Assembly (NCBI GenBank): GCA_016213945.1
Contig: JACQZF010000018.1
Coordinates: 1-32,765, forward strand
Source of the DNA: Nitrospirota bacterium
Lineage (GTDB): Bacteria > Nitrospirota > Thermodesulfovibrionia > UBA6902
Direction: 5' to 3'
Length of the DNA stretch: 32,765 nt
The position numbers and the translations under genes are program-made. Within the stretch, counting starts at the first letter, position 1. Each line of letters begins with the position of its first letter. Below are positions 8,529 to 17,547 of this stretch, one piece after another. The notes under the pieces are model-generated. The model saw nothing but the letters and a program-made list of their open reading frames with translations, was not told the origin of the DNA and made no database searches.

Positions 8529-9032
8529 TTGTATTATGATAATAAAATGTTTAAGAACATCCAGTCCAAAGACGATCTCAGGATAGGCATCATATCCGAC
8601 ACGCACGGGCTGTTACGCCCGGCAGCGGTTGACGCATTGCAAGGCTCCGGCCTGATCATTCATGCCGGGGACATAGGAAAAGAAGGCATCATTGATGAGC
8701 TCAGCGCAATTGCTCCGGTTATAGCTGTACGTGGAAATATGGACAGCGAGATATGGGCATATAAATTTCAAAGGACTGAAGTCATTGAATTGAACAATAC
8801 ACTTCTCTATGTGATCCACAATATCAGCGCGCTCGATCTTGACCCCGCAGCTTCTCACATCAAGGCTGTCATAAGCGGGCATACGCACAGGCCTTCAATA
8901 AGCAGCCGCAAAGGTGTGCTCTATATAAATCCCGGCAGCGCCGGCCCGAAGAGATTCACCCTTCCGGTGTCAGTTGCGCTTCTGAGTTTAAAAGCAGACG
9001 CCCTCGATGCGCGGATAGTGGAAATTATTTAA
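8529..9032 (+). CDS. YfcE/MJ0936-type metallophosphoesterase
   Basis: This is a small calcineurin-like phosphoesterase of 161-167 residues. Its metal-binding blocks appear in order: GIISDTHG, HAGDIG, VRGNMD, SGHTHRP and NPGSAGPKR, as in the YfcE phosphodiesterase family. The family hydrolyses phosphodiesters with two metal ions; the physiological substrate is generally unknown. Two starts are possible: TTG at 8529, preceded by a purine-rich AAGGAAAAGG stretch 8 nt upstream, or ATG at 8547 without a clear site. The GNMD block replaces the more usual GNCD. The gene ends just before the MITE-like repeat. Confidence 0.9.
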   Translation: MYYDNKMFKNIQSKDDLRIGIISDTHGLLRPAAVDALQGSGLIIHAGDIGKEGIIDELSAIAPVIAVRGNMDSEIWAYKFQRTEVIELNNTLLYVIHNISALDLDPAASHIKAVISGHTHRPSISSRKGVLYINPGSAGPKRFTLPVSVALLSLKADALDARIVEII

Positions 9033-9039
9033 GGTCCTT

Positions 9040-9209
9040 CTGCAGAAATGGAAGCCTGCTCCAGAATTTCTATAATCGACGAACGACATATTACATTTTT
9101 GCTTCAGGTCCATTTTATTCTTGTCTTTAACTCTATTCTCTCCGCTCTTTGCTCTCTGCTTTTAAACGGTGTCGTATAGAAATTCTTCCACAGGTTTCCA
9201 TTTCTGCAG
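9040..9209. repeat. MITE-like element, copy A (imperfect terminal inverted repeats)
   Basis: This is a 170-bp non-coding element lying between the phosphoesterase gene and prfB. It is bounded by CTGCAGAAATGGAA on the left and its complement on the right. The inverted ends match over about 38 bp with a handful of mismatches and a 2-bp gap, and both contain AGAATTTCTATA. Its reverse complement matches a second element at 21843-22009 in the ends and partly in the core. No reading frame is conserved. The size, terminal inverted repeats and two copies fit a miniature inverted-repeat transposable element; no target-site duplication could be established by eye. Confidence 0.75.
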
Positions 9210-9298
9210 CCGGAGATGTGGCTACCTGACGGGCTATTGTGTATAATAACAATTGAATTTAAATTAACTCTGTATCAGAAGGAAAGAGGTATCAGCAA

Positions 9299-10412
9299 AT
9301 GGTTACTTATTCAGAATTAAAAGATAAACTCAGTGCGATCCAGTCGAAGATTGCCGCCCTCAGGAGGTATCTTTGATGTCCCTTCTCAGTTGCAACGCCT
9401 CGAAGCCCTGCAAAAAGAACTCTCAGCCGAAGGCATTTGGGAAGACCCCGCAAAGACGCAGGGATTCTTAAAAGAAAAAGCCTCTATTGAAAATACGCTC
9501 CAGCCTTTTCAATTATTAGAAAAAAAATACGAAGACCTCCAGGTCCTGCTTGAACTCTCTGAAGAAGAAGGCGGAGAGGTCTTGCTTGAGGACGCTGAAA
9601 GGGGCGTTGAGGGCCTGACGTCGGAGATTGAGGATGTTGAATTAAAGAGCGTCCTCTCTCAGGCGGAAGACAAAGCCGAGGCAATCATGACCATCCATCC
9701 CGGGGCGGGCGGGACTGAAAGCCAGGACTGGGCGCAGATGCTGATGAGGATGTATATAAGATGGGCCGAGCGAAGAGGTTTCAAAGTGGAGCTGGTAGAC
9801 CTGCTGCCAGGCGAAGAAGCAGGGATAAAGAGCGCGACCCTGACTATCAGCGGCGCGTACGCATACGGGTATTTAAAGGGAGAGGCAGGAGTGCACAGGC
9901 TGGTGAGGATCTCACCGTATGACGCCAACAAAAGGCGTCACACCTCATTTGCCGCCATACTTGTTTATCCTGAAATCAGCGAGGACATTGACATTGAGAT
10001 AAAAGAGGATGACCTGAGGCTTGACACCTTCAGGGCCTCAGGCGCGGGCGGACAGCATGTCAACAAAACATCCTCCGCTGTGAGGCTAACTCATATCCCG
10101 ACAGGAATTGTCGTCAGTTGCCAGAACGAACGTTCCCAGCATAAGAACAAGCAAGTGGCTATGAAAATACTCAAGTCACGCCTGTATACGATGAAGAAAA
10201 AGGAGCAGGATGAAAAGCTTGAGGGATTTATCGGGGAGAAAAAAGACATCGCATGGGGCAGCCAGATACGTTCCTATACCTTACAGCCGTATCAGCTCAT
10301 CAAAGACCACCGTACAGGTCATGAAAGCGGAAATGTGAACGCGGTGCTGGACGGCGCGATAGATAATTTCATCAAGGAATACTTGTTGATGAAAAAGACA
10401 AACGGCAAATGA
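9299..10412 (+). CDS. prfB: Peptide chain release factor 2 (programmed +1 frameshift)
   Basis: Release factor 2 recognises UGA and UAA and triggers peptide release on the ribosome. Translation starts at ATG 9299 (AGAGGT upstream), runs 25 codons ([12 protein letters not shown]...ALRRYL) and reaches an in-frame TGA at 9374-9376. A +1 shift at CTT continues as [12 protein letters not shown] to the TGA at 10410-10412, giving about 370 residues, the usual length. The frame starting at 9333 alone is an artefact. The catalytic GGQ is present in [12 protein letters not shown]. The stop-codon recognition tripeptide reads SPY here ([15 protein letters not shown]), where SPF is canonical. Low RF2 levels favour the shift, so the gene autoregulates. 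The nitroreductase gene follows 3 nt later. Confidence 0.96.
9361..9377 (+). promoter_or_regulatory. prfB programmed +1 frameshift site
   Basis: The sequence contains AGGAGG, a 3-nt spacer (TAT), then CTTTGA. This is the classic RF2 recoding signal: an internal Shine-Dalgarno element just upstream of a slippery CTT followed by an in-frame TGA, which is codon 26 from ATG 9299. The coding potential before and after the TGA is in different frames, and the joined protein is full-length RF2. Confidence 0.95.
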
Positions 10413-10415
10413 TCC

Positions 10416-10919
10416 ATGGACATCTTTGAAAGCATAACGACCCGCCGGAGCATCAGGAAGTTTACTGAAGCACCGGTCGCTGATGAGGTCATTGACAGGA
10501 TAATCGAGGCAGGCACGTGGGCCCCTTCAGGGATGAACAACCAGCCGTGGAAATTCGGAGTCATTAAAGACAATGAGATCAAGACAAAAATCTCAACCCT
10601 CACACATTACTCGAAAATTGTTTTAAGCTCAAACGCGCTGATCGCCGTGTTCCTCGATAATTCTTTGTCCTACGACAGGACAAAGGATTGTCAGGCCATT
10701 GGCGCCTGTATCCAGAACATGCTTTTGACAATTCATTCAATGGGGCTTGGGGCTGTGTGGCTTGGAGAAATATTAAAAAGTAAAGACAGTATCCTGAAAT
10801 TGATCGGCGGCCCGCAAGATCTTGAGCTTATGGCAGTGATAGCGCTTGGCTACCCGGCACAAAAAGGCGGCAAGGGCAGCAGGAAAAGCCTGGAGCAAAC
10901 GATCATTTTCAGGAAGTAA
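10416..10919 (+). CDS. Nitroreductase-family flavoprotein (short form)
   Basis: This is a 167-residue FMN-dependent nitroreductase-like protein. TRRSIRKFTEAPV at the N-terminus is the FMN phosphate-binding block, followed by AGTWAPSGMNNQPWKF, and MGLGAVWLGE and IALGYPA near the C-terminus. The family reduces diverse quinone, nitro or other substrates with NAD(P)H; the substrate is not predictable here. The ATG at 10416 is 3 nt after the prfB stop, so translation is probably coupled to RF2 synthesis. A second family member lies at 17548-18117. Confidence 0.88.
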   Translation: MDIFESITTRRSIRKFTEAPVADEVIDRIIEAGTWAPSGMNNQPWKFGVIKDNEIKTKISTLTHYSKIVLSSNALIAVFLDNSLSYDRTKDCQAIGACIQNMLLTIHSMGLGAVWLGEILKSKDSILKLIGGPQDLELMAVIALGYPAQKGGKGSRKSLEQTIIFRK

Positions 10920-10920
10920 T

Positions 10921-11202
10921 TTACAACCCTGACGGGATTTCCCCGATCGGCCTTGTGAACGTGAACCTGAAGGTGTCGCCTACAAGGACTTCAGCGGTCT
11001 GTTTGGTGCTTCCGGATATTAAAGCTGTCGGCAAAGCAACAACAAAGATCGCGGTCCCAAGAACAAAAGAGCATAAACCAAGCGGCCTCATTATCGCCAG
11101 GTCCCCTATGACATGTGATGCCTGGGGTTTGTCTTTAGCAAAGACTGCCGTAGATGTAAAAACAATCACCAATGTCAAAAATACAATCAATATCTTCTTC
11201 AT
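10921..11202 (-). CDS. Small exported or membrane protein of unknown function
   Basis: This protein of about 93 residues has an N-terminal Sec-type signal (MKKILIVFLTLVIVFTSTAVFA, likely cleaved after AVFA). A second hydrophobic stretch around residues 43-65 (LGLCSFVLGTAIFVVALPTALI) is followed by a short polar tail, FRFTFTRPIGEIPSGL. I do not recognise a named family with certainty. The ATG at 11200-11202 is preferred over 11208 because AAGGAG lies 8 nt before it but only 2 nt before the other. It is convergent with the nitroreductase gene and upstream of the IS remnant. Confidence 0.65.
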   Translation of the reverse strand: MKKILIVFLTLVIVFTSTAVFAKDKPQASHVIGDLAIMRPLGLCSFVLGTAIFVVALPTALISGSTKQTAEVLVGDTFRFTFTRPIGEIPSGL

Positions 11203-11295
11203 ATTCATCTCTCCTTGCTGACTCAGAAGTTATAGTAACAATATATTAAGTACGGCAGAATAAGTCAATAAATTAAATCAGGGGTGCCAACTAAT

Positions 11296-11342
11296 AATTA
11301 AAAGTGAACCATTTTAAACAAATTTAAGAATTAAAAGTGAAC
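11296..11342 (+). repeat. 14-bp direct repeats upstream of the transposase
   Basis: AATTAAAAGTGAAC occurs at 11296-11309 and again, identically, at 11329-11342. The repeat lies just outside the transposase start, where IS ends normally carry transposase binding sites. Confidence 0.8.
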
Positions 11343-11379
11343 ACCTGTAATATGAGCCTTAAAAAAGGAGGCTTATATT

Positions 11380-12243
11380 ATGGCACAGTTGCATAAGAAG
11401 TTTACGGATGATCAGGTCATTGAATTGATCAGCAAATATCTGAGGAAGGAGGTTGGCAGAAGGTATATTCAGGAGATTTTAGGAATTAACAAAACAAGGT
11501 TCTTTGCCCTGATAAAATCTTATCGAGACGATCCCGGTCAATTTTCGATTCAGTATGTCAGAAAAGTCAAAACCAGAGCGATTCCAGGGGAAATCGAAAA
11601 CAACATTTTAAAAGAGTTGTCCATTGAAAAGACGCTGATAGAGGACAAGAATGTTCCTCTTCATTCCTACAATTACAGCTACATCAAAGACCGTCTGGAA
11701 AAAGATTACAAACAGAAAGTATCTCTGCCGACGATAATTGACAGGGCACGAAAGAACGACTTCTATCTCAAAAAGCGCAAAAGGACTATTCACGACCGGG
11801 AGGTATTGACCAATTATGCCGGTGAGCTGATTCAGCATGATTCATCCAATCATCTCTGGGCTCCAAATGCCGCAGAGAAATGGTATCTGATCACTTCCCT
11901 GGATGATTTCAGCAGGTACATTCTATATGCTCAATTACTCAGGAAAGAGACTTCATGGGCTCATATACTTGCCTTGCAATCAACAATTCTCAAGTACGGA
12001 CTGCCGTTTTCTTACTACGTGGATTGCCATTCGATCTTCAGATTTGTTCGGGGGAGAGATTCTTTATGGCGGAAACAGCACAAACTTACAGATGAGGTAG
12101 ACCCCCAATGGAAGCAGGTCTTATACGACTGCAACGTTAAGATAATTTATGCCTTGTCTCCCCAGGCCAAAGGCAAGATTGAACGTGTCCCTATCAGTGG
12201 CTTCAGGACAGGCTCGTCAGAACCTGTGTCAGAGACAATGTGA
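11380..12243 (+). pseudogene. Transposase, N-terminal and catalytic part (frameshifted)
   Basis: The frame encodes an N-terminal helix-turn-helix region (FTDDQVIELISKYL, RYIQEILGINKTRF) followed by an integrase-like DDE core: IQHDSSNHLW (first Asp), SLDDFSRYILYA, YYVDCHSIF (second Asp) and AKGKIER (Glu). Reading is good to about residue 269 (KIER). After 12186 the homologous sequence continues in another frame (PYQWLQDRLVRTCV, starting at 12189), so the last 18 residues, VPISGF to SETM, are out-of-frame translation. A 1-nt loss or 2-nt gain near 12187-12188 explains this. AAGGAGG lies 8 nt before the ATG. All three acidic residues are upstream of the lesion. Confidence 0.82.
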
Positions 12244-12419
12244 CTGACATAAAACAGGCACAGAAAATACTTAATCAGGAAATCTACAGATACAACTACC
12301 GTCAGGTCCATTCTACAGCTCAGGAAGTTCCTTATTTCAGATTTCAAAAAGCGTTGCAAGAAGGCAAGTCTCTTCTCAGAGAGTTCAAAATAAGACATCC
12401 TTATCAATCAGCCAAAGAT
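12189..12419 (+). pseudogene. Transposase, C-terminal part (after frameshift, truncated)
   Basis: This continues the transposase in the second frame: PYQWLQDRLVRTCV, then DIKQAQKILNQEIYRYNYRQ and KALQEGKSLLREFKIRHPYQ. The similarity ends at about QSAKD (12417), beyond which the open frame runs antisense into hsdM sequence and is meaningless. The normal C-terminal tail of such transposases is missing. The frame stays open to 12530, but only the first ~76 codons are transposase-derived. Confidence 0.72.
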
Positions 12420-12905
12420 AATGAACACTCCCTGAGGCAAACCAATCACAGCCTGCAAATTCGCGTCTTCCAAAAGCATCTTGCGCAAGGCCTTTGCGCT
12501 TCCCTGCTCCCACGTGAGGAACCCTTCTGAAACTACTACCGCACATTTGCCGCTTTTCCTGAGACTGTCAAACATCATTTTGACAAACAGGATAGTCGTC
12601 TCGCTTTCTTTTGAATAATCCTCCCACACATTCGGGTAAGCCTTCTGGTCACGTTCTGCGCCGAATGGCGGATTGGCTAAGACCAGTGATTTGGAGCCTG
12701 CTAAATCAGCATTAAATTTTGCCAATGAATCGCCCTGCTCAAGGTTGGCAGGATTTACCCCCCGCACATAGAAGTTGACCGCCGCCATTTTTCTTATCAT
12801 CCCTAAATATTCAATCCCCGAAATCCCCGAACGATAAAACTGGGTAGTCTCTTCTATTGAAGGCATTTCAATACTGTTTTCGGCAAAATATTTTCTGAAC
12901 CATTC
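12420..12905 (-). pseudogene. hsdM: hsdM remnant, catalytic part (3' truncated)
   Basis: This is the second half of a type I restriction-modification DNA adenine methyltransferase. It reads in the same frame as the upstream half, directly after the TAG at 12906-12908 (EWFRKYFAENSIEMPSIEE). The adenine-methylation motif NPPF is present in SLVLANPPFGAERD, and VVVSEGFLTW and LQAVIGLPQGVF are further HsdM blocks. Similarity stops after LPQGVF at about 12420, where insertion-sequence DNA begins; the C-terminal third is absent. The first ATG after the stop is at 12866. No hsdS or hsdR gene is in the window. Confidence 0.82.
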
Positions 12906-13652
12906 CTACAATTCAGGATGCGCCTTTGCTCCGGGGAAACGCGCAGGCTCGTCTTTACTCCTGTACGGCGCTCCTATCCTTTCCATAACGTATTCAAAGG
13001 AATCGAACAGGAACCCGCCAGTGCCGCAAGCAGGATCAAAAATCGTGTCCTTGATAGCAGGTTCAAGCATGCCCACCATAAATTGCCTTACATGATCGGG
13101 AGTGCGAAACAGACCGATATCTTTTGTACCGCCTGTTTCAGAGAGAGCTGATTCAATGGCATCGCCTAATAAATCAGTATTGAGCAAACGGTCTTCGTCA
13201 ATGTCTGAAATAAGGGCGATAATATCTTCAAGGTTTCCGCTCTGCACGTTATTAGTAAAATTTGAATTGGCAAATACCTCATATATCAAGGTCAACTGAT
13301 CCTGAACTTTGATGCTTAAATTCTCTTTAAGGACCTTCCGGGCTTCCTGCAGGATGTTTGAATAAAAGGGAAAAAATTCTTTATTCAGCGCAGATAAGAT
13401 ATTTTCACTGCCGATAGTTTGCAGATGATAAAAAAGTTTATTCTCATTCCCATAGTCTGAATTGAAAAGCGGCCGCAGCTCTTTAAACTCATCGTCCCTC
13501 TTGAGTTTCACCTCAAAGATGCGAAGCAGGAGCAATTCAATAATATATTCCACACGTTGAACCGGCGTGCCCGCAGGTCTCAGCTTGTTGTGCAAAGCTT
13601 TCAAGATATTGTTGGTCTTATTGTCTGCGTAATGAACTGTTGATCTACCCAT
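12906..13652 (-). pseudogene. hsdM: hsdM remnant, N-terminal part (ends at in-frame TAG)
   Basis: The product of about 248 residues covers the helical N-terminal domain (YADNKTNNILKALHNKLR, VEYIIELLLLRIFEVKL) and the S-adenosylmethionine motif FDPACGTGGFLFDSF. It then stops at TAG 12906-12908 within a region that continues in the same frame downstream, so a single point mutation is enough to explain the split. The ATG at 13650-13652 is taken as start; a GTG at 13664 is possible. With the C-terminus also lost to the IS junction, the methyltransferase should be inactive. Confidence 0.82.
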
Positions 13653-13743
13653 GATATAAGACACATTTTATACTAAAGCATTCCATTTTTTCAGGACAAA
13701 ATTAGAGTGATTGATTTAGGATAGTGTGGTTTAAGGTATCTTT

Positions 13744-14739
13744 TTACTTCGCCGCGAATACGACGTTCTTTGTCGAAAACTTGCCGCGGTACATGGCCTT
13801 GTCCGCGATCCTGAGGAGCTCTTCTTTGCTCTTTGCGTCATCGGGAAAAGACGCGACCCCGAAGCTTGCCGTTATCCTGACCGGGCTGCCTTCTCCCTTT
13901 AGATATACATTCTTCTCTATTATCTTTCTAAGCCTCTCCGCCACAAAAAAACCAGCGTCGCGCGGCGTCTGAGGCAGGATTATCACAAACTCGTCTCCGC
14001 CATACCGGATAACCACATCAACTTTCCTCAAATTGATCTGTATTATTCCGGCTGTCTCAATAAGCACCTTGCTTCCGGTAAGATGCCCGAACCTGTCGTT
14101 TACCTTTTTCAGGCTGTCAATGTCCATAAATATAATTGAAAATAGAGAGCCGTAGCGTCTGGACCTTTCTATCTCAACTTCAATGGACTTGTAAAGATAG
14201 CGGATATTATACAGGCCGGTGAGATCGTCGGTTATCGATATCTCCTCTATCTTTTGATACAGATATTCCCTCTCTAACACTGAGGCCGCATGATACGAAA
14301 TATTCATGAGCAGCTTCACGTCATCCGGGGTAAAGGTGGCGCCGCGTCTTTTGTTTATCAGTCTCAAAACACCGACCGGTTTGTCTTTAATTTTCAAAGG
14401 GACGCATATGAGGGACCTGATTTTCACATCGCGGAATTTATCAGCCTGTTTACCAAAACGTTTGTCCTTTGATACGTCCTGAACGATTACAGGTTTGCCT
14501 TTTCCCAAAACAACTCCGTTAAGGCCCGCGCCTGTTTCAAATCTTATCTTCTGGATATTTCTGGAGGAGCGTAAGGGGATTTTTTTGAAAGCTGCATCGA
14601 TTATAAGCGACCATGTCTCAGCCCCTGCCGCGGCCTTTGCCTTTACCATAACGGAGGTCAGGCTCTTGTTCAGATCAGGCGCAGCGGTGAGGATATTTGT
14701 TATTTCGTCGCAGAGGTCTATAGAGGGGTTTTTACGCAT
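13744..14739 (-). CDS. GAF-GGDEF diguanylate cyclase
   Basis: This protein of about 331 residues makes c-di-GMP from two GTP. Residues ~15-160 form a GAF sensor domain ([18 protein letters not shown] ... [22 protein letters not shown]), and residues ~170-325 the GGDEF domain, beginning [12 protein letters not shown]. The active-site motif reads RYGGDEF, and the inhibitory I-site RxxD (RKVD) lies exactly five residues before it, so product feedback is expected. The ATG at 14737-14739 overlaps the end of secA by 8 nt (a GTG at 14745 is an alternative), which implies co-transcription and translational coupling. The GAF ligand is unknown. Confidence 0.92.
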   Translation of the reverse strand: MRKNPSIDLCDEITNILTAAPDLNKSLTSVMVKAKAAAGAETWSLIIDAAFKKIPLRSSRNIQKIRFETGAGLNGVVLGKGKPVIVQDVSKDKRFGKQADKFRDVKIRSLICVPLKIKDKPVGVLRLINKRRGATFTPDDVKLLMNISYHAASVLEREYLYQKIEEISITDDLTGLYNIRYLYKSIEVEIERSRRYGSLFSIIFMDIDSLKKVNDRFGHLTGSKVLIETAGIIQINLRKVDVVIRYGGDEFVIILPQTPRDAGFFVAERLRKIIEKNVYLKGEGSPVRITASFGVASFPDDAKSKEELLRIADKAMYRGKFSTKNVVFAAK

Positions 14740-17404
14740 TGACACCGCAGCATTTTTTATATTTCTTGCCGCTTCCGCAGATGCACGGGTCGTTCCTGCC
14801 TACCTTCCTGTCCTTGATAACAGTTTGAGGCTTGGCGTCTTCCCCGCCCCTGCCGTACATCACCTTTGCGGGCTTTGCGGTAAATTTCTTTTCCACGGAC
14901 TCTTCCCTCTGGATCTGTACCTTCATCAGCCTTGCGACCACTTCGGAGCCGACCCTGCTACTGAGGTCGGCAAAGATCTCAAAGGCCTCTTTCTTGTATT
15001 CCACCAGCGGGTCTCGCTGCCCGTATCCGCGCAGCCCCACTCCCTCTTTCAAATGGTCCATGCTCAGGAGGTGGTCCTTCCACTGGGTATCGAGGACCTG
15101 CAGCAGTATCATCTTTTCGAGGTACCTGAAGGTCCCGGAGCCGATCTCCTGTTCCTTCTTTTCATAAGCCTGCATTATCAATTCAAGCAGTTCCCCGCGA
15201 AGCGCTTCAACGCGCTTTGCCTCTATTTCGGGATAGATGGAGAACTGCCCGTAAAGCGCGTCTCGGAGACCTTTTATATTCCACTCCTCCGGGTGTTTGT
15301 TCTCGGGACAATAAACGGGGAGGACATCGTCAAGCACGTTTTCAAGCATTTCAAGTATCTTGTCCTTGTGATTGTCGCTTGAGAGTATCTCACGCCTGAA
15401 TGAATAGATCTCCGTCCTCTGTTTGTTGTTGACGTCGTCATATTCAAGCAGGTGTTTTCTTATATCGAAGTTGTGCGCTTCAACCCTCTTCTGAGAAGAT
15501 TCTATCGCCTTTGTGATCCATTTGTGTTCTATGGGCTGGTCTTCCTCCATTCCCAATTTGCCCATGAGGCCGGATATCCTGTCCGAGCCGAATATCCTCA
15601 TGAGATCATCTTCGAGGGAGAGATAAAAACGAGACGAGCCCGGGTCTCCCTGACGTCCTGAACGCCCTCTCAACTGATTGTCTATTCTTCTTGATTCGTG
15701 TCTCTCGGTCCCGAGTATGTGCAGGCCCCCGGCGGAGATGACCTTTTCCCGGTCCTGTTTGCAGAGTTCTTTGGCCTTCTCAAGCGTTTTTCCGAAATCT
15801 TCGTCAGTGTAGTCTTTTTTGTCCGCCAGCATGTCTTTGGCAAGGCCTTCTGGATTGCCGCCTAAAACTATGTCCGTGCCCCGGCCCGCCATGTTGGTTG
15901 CTATGGTTACGGCGCCGCTTCTTCCCGCCTGCGCGATTATCTCTGCCTCTCTTTCGTGGTACTTCGCGTTGAGGACTGAATGCGGGATCTTTTTCTTCTT
16001 CAGCATTGAGCTGAGGAGCTCTGATTTTTCGATTGATATGGTGCCTACAAGGGCAGGCTGACCGCGTTTATAACAGTCTTCTATTTCATTAATAACGGCA
16101 TTGAATTTGCCCGTCACGTTTTTGAAAACAATGTCGGCGTTATCTTTCCTTATCATCGGCTGATTGGTCGGGACTACCAAGACCTCGAGGTTGTAGATCT
16201 TTGCAAACTCCGGCGCCTCGGTATCGGCTGTGCCCGTCATGCCGGAGAGTTTGTTATACATGCGGAAATAATTCTGAAAGGTAATAGTGGCGAGGGTCTG
16301 GTTTTCACTGGCTATCTTTACGCCCTCTTTTGCCTCGATTGCCTGATGCAGCCCGTCAGACCAGCGCCTGCCCGGCATGAGACGTCCCGTGAACTCGTCG
16401 ACAATAATTACCTCATTGTCTTTAACTATATAATCAACATCAAGCTGAAAAAGCACGTGCGCCCTTAACCCCTGGTTGACGTGGTGCACCAGCTCGATAT
16501 TCGCGGGGTCGTAAAGGTTCCCCGCGTCAAGCAGTCTCTCGATCTTTATGTTTCCTTCCTCGGTGAGCGTGACGCTTTTCGCCTTTTCATCGACCGTATA
16601 ATCAGTTTCCTTTTTGAGTTTCGGGATGATTTTATCTATGACGTAATATTTGTCCGTTGATTCTTCAGAAGGGCCGGAGATAATGAGCGGCGTTCTCGCC
16701 TCATCAATTAATATACTGTCCACTTCGTCAACTATCGCGTAATTCAATTCCCTTTGAACATAGTCGTCTATGTGATACCTCATGTTGTCTCTAAGGTAAT
16801 CAAAGCCGAACTCATTATTTGTGCCGTATGTAATGTCCGCCAGGTAGGCTTCTTTACGGTTGACGGGCCTTAAATGCTGAAGCCTGCTGTCTTCGGAATG
16901 GAATGAAGTGTCGAACATAAAAGAGCTGTCATGCTGGATGATGCCTAATGAAAGTCCGAGGAAATTATAAATCGGCCCCATCCACTGGGCGTCCCTTTTG
17001 GCGAGGTAGTCATTGACGGTAATAACGTGAACGCCGTGCCCGTCAATTGCGTTGAGATAAACCGAGAGTGTTGCCACGAGGGTCTTGCCTTCACCGGTCT
17101 TCATCTCGGATATCTTTCCCTCGTGAAGCGCGATGCCCCCGATAAGCTGGACATCAAAATGACGCATCTTTAAGATCCTGCGGGACGATTCCCTGACAAC
17201 TGCAAACGCTTCAGGAAGGATGTCATCCAGGCCCTCACCGCCTTCAAGCCTCTTGCGGAATTCGCCGGTCTTTGCCCTCAGTTGATCGTCATTGAGAGGT
17301 TGTATTTTGGACTCAAAGGCGTTGACCTTCTCAACAACCGTCCACAGCCTCTTGATCTCACGGTCATTCTTTGTGCCGATTATTTTGGTTAACAGTCCGA
17401 ACAT
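14732..17404 (-). CDS. secA: Preprotein translocase ATPase SecA
   Basis: SecA drives protein export through SecYEG by ATP hydrolysis. At 890 residues it has the usual length and domain order. Visible landmarks are the N-terminal [18 protein letters not shown], Walker A in [36 protein letters not shown] (Walker B), [39 protein letters not shown], and a C-terminal zinc-binding SEC-C tail [18 protein letters not shown]. The ATG is at 17402-17404. It overlaps the GAF-GGDEF gene downstream by a few bases. Confidence 0.98.
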   Translation of the reverse strand: MFGLLTKIIGTKNDREIKRLWTVVEKVNAFESKIQPLNDDQLRAKTGEFRKRLEGGEGLDDILPEAFAVVRESSRRILKMRHFDVQLIGGIALHEGKISEMKTGEGKTLVATLSVYLNAIDGHGVHVITVNDYLAKRDAQWMGPIYNFLGLSLGIIQHDSSFMFDTSFHSEDSRLQHLRPVNRKEAYLADITYGTNNEFGFDYLRDNMRYHIDDYVQRELNYAIVDEVDSILIDEARTPLIISGPSEESTDKYYVIDKIIPKLKKETDYTVDEKAKSVTLTEEGNIKIERLLDAGNLYDPANIELVHHVNQGLRAHVLFQLDVDYIVKDNEVIIVDEFTGRLMPGRRWSDGLHQAIEAKEGVKIASENQTLATITFQNYFRMYNKLSGMTGTADTEAPEFAKIYNLEVLVVPTNQPMIRKDNADIVFKNVTGKFNAVINEIEDCYKRGQPALVGTISIEKSELLSSMLKKKKIPHSVLNAKYHEREAEIIAQAGRSGAVTIATNMAGRGTDIVLGGNPEGLAKDMLADKKDYTDEDFGKTLEKAKELCKQDREKVISAGGLHILGTERHESRRIDNQLRGRSGRQGDPGSSRFYLSLEDDLMRIFGSDRISGLMGKLGMEEDQPIEHKWITKAIESSQKRVEAHNFDIRKHLLEYDDVNNKQRTEIYSFRREILSSDNHKDKILEMLENVLDDVLPVYCPENKHPEEWNIKGLRDALYGQFSIYPEIEAKRVEALRGELLELIMQAYEKKEQEIGSGTFRYLEKMILLQVLDTQWKDHLLSMDHLKEGVGLRGYGQRDPLVEYKKEAFEIFADLSSRVGSEVVARLMKVQIQREESVEKKFTAKPAKVMYGRGGEDAKPQTVIKDRKVGRNDPCICGSGKKYKKCCGVNA

Positions 17405-17547
17405 ACGTTACTATTATATAACAAACTCTGCGATTTACCACAGAGTACCCAAATGAAATTTAAAATGCACGCGTTAAATGCAAACAGCCTTTACTCTGCG
17501 CTCTCAGTGGGTTAGAATTCATTAATTCATTTCAGCAGGAGGACGCC

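Larger units (their letters stand above)
11296..12419 (+). mobile_element. Truncated insertion sequence remnant (DDE/rve transposase)
   Basis: This region holds a left-end segment with two copies of the 14-mer AATTAAAAGTGAAC (11296-11309 and 11329-11342, 33 bp apart) and a frameshifted transposase gene. No inverted counterpart of the left end (GTTCACTTTTAATT) occurs near 12420, where hsdM sequence begins on the other strand. The right end therefore appears deleted. The exact left boundary is uncertain; the repeats may be transposase binding sites. The family is not assigned beyond an integrase-core (rve-type) DDE transposase. Confidence 0.7.

Noticed and set aside
12240-12530. An independent 96-residue gene
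   Set aside because: Its first half is the frameshifted C-terminus of the transposase, and its second half is antisense hsdM sequence.
14495-15382. 295-codon open frame on the plus strand
   Set aside because: It lies antisense to the end of secA and the GAF-GGDEF gene, both strongly supported, and its translation has no recognisable domain.
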